The notes beneath the pieces were generated by a model. The model saw only the letters and a program-made list of their open reading frames with translations. It ran no database searches and was not told where the DNA came from. A program made the position numbers and the translations under genes. A stretch of 8,415 nucleotides of DNA from NCBI GenBank assembly GCA_005877225.1, contig VBPK01000130.1:1-8415 (forward strand), given 5' to 3'. The stretch is from Nitrososphaerota archaeon (GTDB taxonomy: Archaea; Thermoproteota; Nitrososphaeria; Nitrososphaerales; Gagatemarchaeaceae). Shown in pieces: positions 1 to 5,884 of this stretch (position 1 is its first letter; the number at the start of each line of letters is the position of its first letter).

Positions 1-1983
1 GTCGAGGCGCAGGGCGACCAGGAACTGGTCCTGGGTCCCCCCGCTGAAAACCTCGCGGGACTTGTACTCGCCAGCGGTGTTGACGGTGAACGTGAGGTTT
101 TCTACGATTTCGAAGTCAGAATACCTCCCATTTGTCATCTTCGGCAGGATCTTGTTGATGAAGAACTTCGCATGGGGGATGACCTGGTTGCGCAGCGACT
201 TGGCCGTCTCGGAAAGCTCATGCACTGCCCTCTCTTGTACGCCAATCTTGTAGCTCAAATCCTCAGACTTCTTCTGAAGAAGAGGATACGCCTCGAAGTC
301 AGGCTTCAATGATACGAGGTCGCCGTCGAGCACCTGTAGGAGCCGTTGGTCGAATGTTATGCCAGCTCGGATGTCGCTGGCCTTCGTCCGGAGGCGCTCG
401 CAGATCGTTCTTTCCGAGTCATGGTCTTCGGCGCTATAGCTTAGCTTGTCAGCACCATGAGGCTTGACTTCGAGATGCAGCTTGAATTCCTTATCGAGTC
501 CCTCTAGCTCGAGAGTGAGTTCGCGGCTCCTCCCCGCCGGATCGTCTTTCTCCAGAGGTGTCAGTTTGAATCGAACGTCCGCATTGACTGCGGAGAGGCC
601 CTCAAGAGTGTCTTGTCCCGTGGTTGACTTGAGCTCCTTCGACAAGAATTTCACGGCTTCCCTCACCTCCGCGGATGAGTGGAAGCCGGTCCTTGCCTCC
701 AGCTGGTTCCTGATTCGCTCGTTATCATCGAGTGTCGCTCTCAAGCCGGTCAACTGCTTCGAAATTGCCCGCAAATCCGACATTGACGCCAGTCGGGCGT
801 CAATGCGGTGGAATCTCACATAGTAGGCGGCTGACAAGGCGAAGAAAACGACACTAGCAATCGCGGTTTGGGCGTAAACGAATGTGCTTGCCATTGTCAA
901 GACGCCTGCGACCAAGAATACCGCGAAGAATCGGCTCGCTGTGGTCTTGGCCTTGTCCAAGACATCAACCGACGTCGATTCTGCCGGGTCCTTCTGGCTG
1001 AGCAGGACAGTAGACTCTTCGCGGAGACGCGCCGACTCGCCCTCCTTGTCCTCCTTCTTCCTCTCGACTTCTTCGAAGCCTGCCTCGGTCTCCGCCAGTT
1101 GCTTCACCGGGGACGCGAACTTGGCCAGTGCTGCCTCCCCCTTCCTAAGCTGTTCACGAAGGCCATCAACCTGCTGCGCTTTCCCGTTGACTTCCTTGAA
1201 CTCGGACTGCTTTGATTTCTGCAAGTCTTCAAGTGCATTCTTCTTCGCCAACCATTCGAAAGCAGCGAGTCTGCTCTGTGACAAGGCGAAGTTGCTGTCA
1301 AGTTCCTGCAGCAATGGGAGAGAGTCTTCGACCTTCTTCGCGAGCAGGTTCCTCTTGCTCAGCTTCTCCTCGTACAACGCCTTGTTTTTCCAGACGCCTT
1401 GGAGCCTGATGCCCAGTTTCTCCAACTCGTCGCGCATCTCGGACTGGGCTTCTTTGCCTCCTTTGATTCCCCCGTCGAGGAGGTCGATTCCCATGATTTT
1501 GTCCACTAGTTGTTCCCTCCTCGCCTTCGGGAAGTCCCGGAGCGCATCCAAATCATTCTGTCCGATGTAAATCAGCTTGGCGAAAGACTCGGAATCCATG
1601 CCGGTCTCGTTCTCTACCACGCTCTCTATCTCAGAGATGCTTGTTATGGCGTTCCTCTGATCCCTTGCGCCATCCACTATCGGAGTAAGGCTTGCCTTGT
1701 GTCCCTTCGAGCTCAGCTCCCTTGTGAGAAGGAACCTCTTCGAGCCTGAGTCGAACTCCAATTCCAACCGCGCTCGCTCTTTGCCCCATGTGATTACATC
1801 CTCCCTAGGAACGCGCGCGCCCAGTTTTGGACCGTACAGTGCGTATCCGATGGCTTCGAGCAACGTGGACTTGCCGCTCTCGTTCGCCCCCTGTATGCCT
1901 ATCCTTCCAGAGTCGGGGAGCTCGAGGGTCAGCTTTTCCCCGATGATCTTGAATCCTTGGGCAGAGATTCTGTGGATTATCAC
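1..1983 (-). CDS. SbcC/Rad50-type ATPase with a membrane hairpin (YhaN-like), 3' end cut by window edge
   Basis: I translated 661 residues; the C-terminus lies outside the window. The Walker A motif is GANESGKST (residues 32-40). The Q-loop is at IGQND (Q142), and the ABC signature SGGTQDQ is at 647-653, just before the edge, so Walker B and the D-loop are missing only because of truncation. Between them are two charged, coiled-coil-like arms (about 145-350 and 390-600). In Rad50/SbcC the arms meet at a CxxC zinc hook. Here there is no CxxC, and residues 352-370 and 373-389 are two hydrophobic helices separated by YAQT. That architecture matches the bacterial YhaN family (COG4717), whose partner YhaO is Mre11-like. 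The role is inferred: ATP-dependent gating of the neighbouring nuclease, perhaps at the membrane. The start is GTG at 1983, overlapping the nuclease stop (GTGA), so the two are translationally coupled. Family assignment is firm; the YhaN subtype is likely; membrane location is a prediction. Confidence 0.9.
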   Translation of the reverse strand, partial: MIIHRISAQGFKIIGEKLTLELPDSGRIGIQGANESGKSTLLEAIGYALYGPKLGARVPREDVITWGKERARLELEFDSGSKRFLLTRELSSKGHKASLTPIVDGARDQRNAITSISEIESVVENETGMDSESFAKLIYIGQNDLDALRDFPKARREQLVDKIMGIDLLDGGIKGGKEAQSEMRDELEKLGIRLQGVWKNKALYEEKLSKRNLLAKKVEDSLPLLQELDSNFALSQSRLAAFEWLAKKNALEDLQKSKQSEFKEVNGKAQQVDGLREQLRKGEAALAKFASPVKQLAETEAGFEEVERKKEDKEGESARLREESTVLLSQKDPAESTSVDVLDKAKTTASRFFAVFLVAGVLTMASTFVYAQTAIASVVFFALSAAYYVRFHRIDARLASMSDLRAISKQLTGLRATLDDNERIRNQLEARTGFHSSAEVREAVKFLSKELKSTTGQDTLEGLSAVNADVRFKLTPLEKDDPAGRSRELTLELEGLDKEFKLHLEVKPHGADKLSYSAEDHDSERTICERLRTKASDIRAGITFDQRLLQVLDGDLVSLKPDFEAYPLLQKKSEDLSYKIGVQERAVHELSETAKSLRNQVIPHAKFFINKILPKMTNGRYSDFEIVENLTFTVNTAGEYKSREVFSGGTQDQFLVALRLD
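817..930 (-). other. Predicted transmembrane hairpin at the apex of the ATPase coiled coil
   Basis: This stretch encodes residues 352-389 of the Rad50-type ATPase. It is almost free of charge: FFAVFLVAGVLTMASTFVY, a short YAQT turn, then IASVVFFALSAAYYV. It is flanked by basic residues (K and R before, RFHR after). Each half is long enough to cross a membrane once, giving a two-pass hairpin with both ATPase arms on the same (cytoplasmic) side. It occupies the place where canonical Rad50 has its zinc hook. Membrane insertion is inferred from composition only. Confidence 0.8.
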
Positions 1984-3140
1984 TCCGCAGCCTCCTCCAG
2001 TAGGATCATACCCGCTTCCTTGACGTCCCACAGGAAGCGCCTTTCTTCGTCCGATGCGCTTTTCGCGATCAGCCCCTCAAGGCGTTTTGCGAATGCATGC
2101 TCCGGTGAGTCTACTCGCCCCAGAAAGATCCTCTCGCCTTCGACCGAGAGGCCGTCGCGCACCAGGTCGAAATCGAAGAACGCGTCTCTGGCATAGTTGA
2201 GGAGGTCCCCAAAGTTTAGCTTGCCGTATTCGTCCTTGTTGAGCGAACCCTCGAGGCCGAGCCGGAACAATTTCTCGGGGTCTCGCGATTGCGCCAAGTG
2301 CTCTCTTACAACCTTCGTCAGATCGCCGGCATTCCGATTCAGGGAAAGGGAGCTGGATTCCATGGGGCGCATCTCCAATGGGATAAAATCAACATCGCAC
2401 CCGGACTCGTTCAGATCGACCCAAGCAAATGCCTTCTTGTCGTCGAATTCCGACCAGTCCAGACGCTCGACCGAGCCTGGGTTCACAATCCGGCATCGGC
2501 CGTGGGCTCGCTCGAAGGAATTGTGGAAGTGCCCCATGGCAAGATAGTCGACTCCGTCGGGGATGTCTTGGGCGTAGAACGGGTTCTGGGCTGCCATCTC
2601 GGGGGTGTTCGGCCTGACGCCCAATCCCTGGAGTGACCCGTGCACCATGAAGATGTTGTAGTCTGCCCCCTTGTCCACCGTGACTCCGCGAAGGGGATTC
2701 TGGTTTTCGGACTGGGTAAGATACGATCTTCCGGAGACCACGACCGACTTGCCATCGAATCGGAATGCCTGGCTCTGCACCTCGGTCGAGGAGAGGACGG
2801 TGGCTAGCCCTGCACCCGACAAGGCGTCAATCGCCATGCTCGTCGCCCCAGGGGTTCTCGGCATGTCGTGATTGCCCCCGATTGCCACGACGTTGATCCC
2901 GGCTTCGCTCAGCTTCCTGACTTCTCGGATTAGAAACACTCTTGACTCGTTGGAAGGGGACTTCTTGTCAAAGATGTCCCCGGCCATAAGAAACAGGTCC
3001 GGCTCTTCCTTCAGACTGTACTCCACTATGCTTGCGAAGTTCCTGTCGATGTCCTCCTTTCGGCGGCGAGAGTTAGCCGGGTTGAGGAAATTGAAGCTCT
3101 TGTCCAGGTGCAGATCGCAGCAGTGGACGAACTGGACCGT
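1980..3140 (-). CDS. Mre11/SbcD-family DNA exonuclease (YhaO-like), non-canonical ACG start
   Basis: This is a calcineurin-type metallophosphoesterase that should be the nuclease subunit of a Mre11-Rad50-like complex. Read from the ACG at 3140 it has 386 residues and all the metal and catalytic motifs: DLH (D9, H11), GDIFD (D55), GGNHD (N90, H91), MVHG (H167) and GHFH (H204, H206). About 180 C-terminal residues form the expected cap and ATPase-binding region. No ATG, GTG or TTG lies in frame between the upstream TAA and motif I. The first canonical codon, GTG at 3026, would delete D9 and H11. A strong ribosome binding site, AAAGGTGG, lies about six bases before ACG-GTC-CAG, and reading that ACG as Met gives MVQFVHCCDLHL, a normal Mre11 N-terminus. 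So ACG is either a rare start or a mutated or miscalled ATG. The gene overlaps the downstream ATPase by 4 bases. Confidence 0.9.
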   Translation of the reverse strand, partial: TVQFVHCCDLHLDKSFNFLNPANSRRRKEDIDRNFASIVEYSLKEEPDLFLMAGDIFDKKSPSNESRVFLIREVRKLSEAGINVVAIGGNHDMPRTPGATSMAIDALSGAGLATVLSSTEVQSQAFRFDGKSVVVSGRSYLTQSENQNPLRGVTVDKGADYNIFMVHGSLQGLGVRPNTPEMAAQNPFYAQDIPDGVDYLAMGHFHNSFERAHGRCRIVNPGSVERLDWSEFDDKKAFAWVDLNESGCDVDFIPLEMRPMESSSLSLNRNAGDLTKVVREHLAQSRDPEKLFRLGLEGSLNKDEYGKLNFGDLLNYARDAFFDFDLVRDGLSVEGERIFLGRVDSPEHAFAKRLEGLIAKSASDEERRFLWDVKEAGMILLEEAAE

Positions 3141-3143
3141 TGT

Positions 3144-3151
3144 CTGCCACC
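3144..3151 (-). promoter_or_regulatory. Strong ribosome binding site deciding the Mre11-like start
   Basis: On the minus strand AAAGGTGG (close to the anti-Shine-Dalgarno match GGAGGTGAT) lies about six bases before the ACG at 3140. Its position supports translation starting there rather than at the GTG at 3026. An out-of-frame ATG (about 3160) and an out-of-frame GTG within the site itself do not give Mre11 protein. Confidence 0.55.
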
Positions 3152-3384
3152 TTTTCGCATCTCTTTCTGGAGCGACTTAACTAGTTGTTGTATGCCGAGT
3201 CGACTGGCCTAAGACTTCAGACTGCACAATATCTAATTGATGCTAACGGGGACCGTCTCCCATTTGTTCAGCCGGTCGTTCTTATTGCCGCTTTCTCTAT
3301 GGCGATCAGTCACCCAATGGACCTGATCCAAGTGCCTTTCGGTAGTGAATATGGAAAAGTCATCTACAAGAGGCTGAAAAGAGA

Positions 3385-3550
3385 AAGGATCTCATCTTCG
3401 CGTCTTCGGATTGACCTATCAGTTGAAAATCGTGTTTAGCCGCCCATGTAGGTGTCGAGAGAGCAGAGATTCAGTCGCCTCATGGCGACGACCTTCTAGG
3501 TGGATGACGAAGCGTCATCCCGGCATCTCATCAAATGAAACAAACGAGCT
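3385..3550 (+). repeat. Dispersed intergenic repeat, copy A
   Basis: This is the first of three same-orientation copies. The core (3408-3448) reads GGATTGACCTATCA, then GTTGAAAATCGT, then GTTTAGCCGCCCATG. A left flank (AAGGATCTCAT, then TTCGCGTCTTCGG) and a right flank (GAGAGCAG, CGACCTTCTA, GACGAAGCG, CCCGGCA, ACGAGCT) are shared with copy C. Copy B shares essentially only the core. The function is unknown: it could be a structured-RNA gene with its promoter, or a small mobile or palindromic element. Confidence 0.8.
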
Positions 3551-3574
3551 CCAGGAGTGAGGGCACTTCTCACT
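3474..3574 (+). ncRNA. Candidate structured RNA: three consecutive hairpins downstream of repeat core A
   Basis: Three perfect stems occur in about 100 bases. They are GTCGCC-TCAT-GGCGAC (3474-3489), GGATGACG-AAG-CGTCATCC (3502-3520) and AGTGAG-GGCACTT-CTCACT (3556-3574). No protein-coding frame explains them. They begin about 25 bases after the conserved core, which has promoter-like elements. A transcript is inferred and not demonstrated; the stems could also be palindromes of a mobile repeat. Confidence 0.3.
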
Positions 3575-3619
3575 TAATGGGCAAGGCCGGCCGCGCGTGG
3601 TCCTCCTGGTCCTCTCAGT

Positions 3620-3640
3620 TAAGTAAATAATACCTACTTA
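3620..3640. repeat. Inverted repeat upstream of the LLM gene, possible operator
   Basis: TAAGTA (3620-3625) and TACTTA (3635-3640) are exact inverted arms around a 9-base AT-rich spacer. The repeat sits about 20 bp upstream of a TATA-like box and about 85 bp before the LLM start, a position that would suit an activator or repressor site. Arms of six bases can arise by chance. Confidence 0.3.
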
Positions 3641-3659
3641 GTCGGAGAATACTACCACC

Positions 3660-3667
3660 TTTATTAA
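3660..3667 (+). promoter_or_regulatory. Archaeal TATA-like box, candidate promoter of the LLM/FMN-reductase unit
   Basis: TTTATTAA resembles the archaeal TATA consensus and lies in an AT-rich patch in otherwise GC-balanced DNA. Transcription would start about 25 bases on, near 3690, leaving a leader of about 35 bases before the TTG at 3724. Just before that TTG, GGTGAT (3715-3720) is a plausible ribosome binding site. Confidence 0.35.
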
Positions 3668-3723
3668 GCGATGAGTCGGTGGCCGAATGGGGGCACTTAT
3701 TTTCAGCTGAACGGGTGATATAG

Positions 3724-4682
3724 TTGATAGAAATTGGAGTGGACAGCTTCGCAGCGGCATTCGACGAGGCAAGCCTCGCGGTTAGCGCACCGGACCGTCT
3801 CCAAAACTTAGTGGAACTGTCATCCTCGGAGCCGCGGCGGCACGCACGGAGAAGATACGCCTGACGAGTGCCGTAACGGTCTTGAGTTCCGCCGACCCGG
3901 TAAGAGTATTTCAGAACTTCGCCACTGTGGACCTCCTGTCGCGGGGCAGGGCTGAGATGGTTGTCGGCCGCGGTTCCTCCATCGAATCCTTTCCATTGTT
4001 CGGGTTCCGCCTAGAGGACTATGACTCGCTCTTCGCAGAGAAGCTCGAACTTCTTTTGAAGATTCGTGACAATGAGCACGTCTACTGGTCTGGCAAATTT
4101 CGGCCTCCCCTGACGGGGCAGGGGGTCTATCCGAGGCCCGTGCAGAACCCGCTTCCTATCTGGTTGGGCGTTGGCGGAACTCCGAAGTCGTTCGCCCGTG
4201 CGGGAGCGCTCGGACTTCCACTGATGGTCGCGATTATAGGCGGCGAGACTCGCCGCTTTCGTCCGCTCATCGATCTCTACCGGGAGGCAGGCAATCGTGC
4301 CGGGCACTCGCCCGATCAGTTGAAGGTCGGCCTACACTCGCCGGGTTATGTTGCCGCAACAACGCAAGAGGCCGCGGACGATTTCTTTCCAGGGTTTGCA
4401 CGCGCGGTCACCGAGGTTGGGAAGGAGCGAGGATGGCCTGCGCTCACACGTGCCGATTTCGACGCTCAGCGCGGTCCGCAGGGCGCGCTCATCATTGGCG
4501 ACCCGGAAGAGGTGGTCGAGAAGATTGTTCGGCACAGCAAGGCGCTGGGTGGCATCTCGCGCGTCACCTTTCAGATGAACGCGGCATCATTGCCTCATGC
4601 GAAGATCGTGCGAGCCATTGAACTACTGGGTAAACGTGTCGCACCCGCACTTCGCAAAGAGCTCGAAGCCGTCGCGGAGTGA
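3724..4682 (+). pseudogene. LLM (luciferase-like) flavin-dependent oxidoreductase, broken by internal deletion and frameshift
   Basis: The family binds FMN or F420 in a TIM barrel. Frame 1 from TTG 3724 encodes the expected N-terminus, IEIGVDSFAAAFDEAS through RLQNLVEL, ending near 3819; frame 1 then runs on to a stop (TGA) shortly after. Frame 3 picks up at about 3819 with VILGAAAARTEKIRL and continues unbroken to 4682, through ADPVRVFQNF, AEMVVGRGS, FPLFGF, YPRPVQNPLPIWLGVGG and GALGLPLMVAIIGG. As I recall the family, about 30 residues are missing at the junction, including the conserved GEHH segment between barrel strands. So an out-of-frame deletion of roughly 90 bases is inferred. The TTG at 3882 that opens the long frame is an internal Leu codon. 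The C-terminal part looks well conserved, so the damage is recent or an assembly artefact. The stop lies 7 bases before the FMN reductase, suggesting one transcription unit. Confidence 0.85.
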
Positions 4683-4689
4683 TTGTTGA

Positions 4690-5367
4690 ATGCTAGTCAC
4701 TCAAATCGTCGATGCCGTCCGCGAGTCCCTTGAGATACGGGTCGTCGGCTTGAGCGGTAGCCTGCGCGCTCCTAGCGCAACGAGAATGGCTGTCCAGTAT
4801 GCTCTGAAGGGCGCCGAAGAAGAAGGCGCGAAAGTCCAAGTTATGGACCTCGCAGCCTACAATCTTCCTTACTGGGGCCTCGAGAGGGAGGAAGGCAACG
4901 TCAAGGCGGTGGAACGTTTCCGTAGCGAGCTCCGGGCATCCGATGGTATCATCCTGGGCTCACCCGAGATTCACGGGAGCCTCAGCGGAGTTCTGAAGAA
5001 TGCGTTGGACCTGACAGGGATCGAGGAGTTCGAAGGAAAGATGGTCGGGCTTGTCGGCGTCGCAGGTGGTCGCGTGGGCGCTACCGAGGCTTTGAGCCAT
5101 CTGCGCACCATCGGTCGCTCGTTGCATGCGTGGGTTGTTCCTGCCCAGGTTTCCATCGGTGATTCGGCCGAGGCCTTCAAGCTCAATGGGGAGCCCATAG
5201 ACCCCGAAACAGGTGACCGTCTAAAGTTGGTAGGTAGACAGGTGGCCCACTTCGCCCGATTGCACAAATGTGAGAATCACGCGCAGTTCCTCAAGGAGTG
5301 GGAAGCGCACCCATTGACAACGGCGGAGAGTTCAAACGGGAAAAGATCCCCTGGCACCATCAAATAA
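4690..5367 (+). CDS. NAD(P)H-dependent FMN reductase (flavodoxin-like fold)
   Basis: The protein has 225 residues. After a short N-terminal extension comes the FMN phosphate-binding loop GLSGSLRAPSAT (residues 20-31). The second family hallmark is SPEIHGSLSGVLKNALD (91-107; the usual form is SPEYNGS-SGVLKNALD). The third is a glycine-rich loop, VGVAGGRVGA, near residue 120. It reduces FMN with NAD(P)H in the cytoplasm. Standing immediately behind an LLM oxidoreductase, it most likely supplied reduced flavin to that enzyme as a two-component system. With the LLM gene broken it may now serve other flavin users. The start at ATG 4690 is preceded by GGAGTGATT, which overlaps the LLM stop codon, so translation is probably coupled. 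Length and motifs are normal, and no damage is visible. Confidence 0.92.
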   Translation: MLVTQIVDAVRESLEIRVVGLSGSLRAPSATRMAVQYALKGAEEEGAKVQVMDLAAYNLPYWGLEREEGNVKAVERFRSELRASDGIILGSPEIHGSLSGVLKNALDLTGIEEFEGKMVGLVGVAGGRVGATEALSHLRTIGRSLHAWVVPAQVSIGDSAEAFKLNGEPIDPETGDRLKLVGRQVAHFARLHKCENHAQFLKEWEAHPLTTAESSNGKRSPGTIK

Positions 5368-5884
5368 GTTTCCGAATCTAGTCCGTAGCATTCTCGTTCA
5401 AGAGCTTAGTAATTTCCGGGATCACGCATCATAAATGCTGTAACTACCCGTTCATCCACTTGATTTTCTAGTCGAGCGAGACTCCCCAGTTTCGAGGTTG
5501 GGACGTGACGAGGGGGGATCTATGAAGGGGGTGGTCGTCGAGGTCTTAGGATTGACCTATCAATTGAAAATCGTATTTAACCGCCCACGGCAACTGAACT
5601 GAAAAAATCGAATGCTGGGTCAAGATGGGCCTCAGCACGTTACGACCGCTTGAGGTTAGATGTCTTTTCCCCTGATGGGCTGGAAGGGATGTCTATCGCT
5701 ACTACCTGAGGCAACTCCGGCGGAGAAACATCGAACGGCCGGAAGTTACATAGTTATGTCGAAGTCGAGGTGAAGAAGCTTGCAAGAGAGGCCTAAGGAG
5801 GGCGGGAACGAGAGCAAGTGGCCATGGCTAGTCCTCGAACCAGGCTTCTGACTCAGGAAATGGGCCGCGGGGGACGGTGTTGTT
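5368..5884. other. Intergenic region between convergent FMN reductase and PEP carboxylase
   Basis: The two flanking genes point at each other, so no gene promoter is needed in this gap of about 517 bp. Yet it contains repeat copy B. I see no tRNA, no long protein-coding frame and no classical GC-hairpin-plus-T-run terminator. Short frames around 5640-5800 have stops in all frames and no recognisable family, so decayed coding sequence cannot be excluded. Confidence 0.6.
5543..5590 (+). repeat. Dispersed intergenic repeat, copy B (core only)
   Basis: GTCTTAGGATTGACC, then TATCAATTGAAAATCG, then TATTTAACCGCCCAC matches the core of copies A and C with only a few differences (for example CAATTG in place of CAGTTG). 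Upstream a GGGGATCTATGAAG stretch may be a degraded form of the left flank. Downstream the similarity stops and the hairpin region is missing. Retention of only the core suggests that this is the constrained part. Confidence 0.8.

Larger units (their letters stand above)
3141..3723. other. Intergenic region between the repair operon and the flavin genes
   Basis: This gap of about 580 bp must hold the divergent promoters of the nuclease operon (left) and the LLM gene (right). I see repeat copy A (3385-3550), three perfect hairpins (3474-3574), a small inverted repeat (3620-3640) and an archaeal TATA-like element (3660-3667). An 84-codon open frame from a TTG at 3185 has no recognisable family and runs into the repeat, so I do not call it a gene. 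Confidence 0.6.

Noticed and set aside
884..1570. 228-codon plus-strand open frame, Ser/Leu-rich
   Set aside because: It is the antisense shadow of the Rad50-type coiled coil, where Glu/Lys codons read as Ser/Leu/Phe. It shows no family resemblance.
3185..3439. 84-codon plus-strand frame starting at TTG
   Set aside because: It has a weak start and no recognised domain, it runs into repeat copy A, and its last residues are just the repeat translated. A decayed fragment cannot be excluded.
3882..4682. LLM protein as an intact 266-residue gene starting at TTG 3882
   Set aside because: The TTG is the Leu of the family motif VTVLSSADPVRVF. Coding similarity continues upstream in the same frame to about 3819 and then in another frame.
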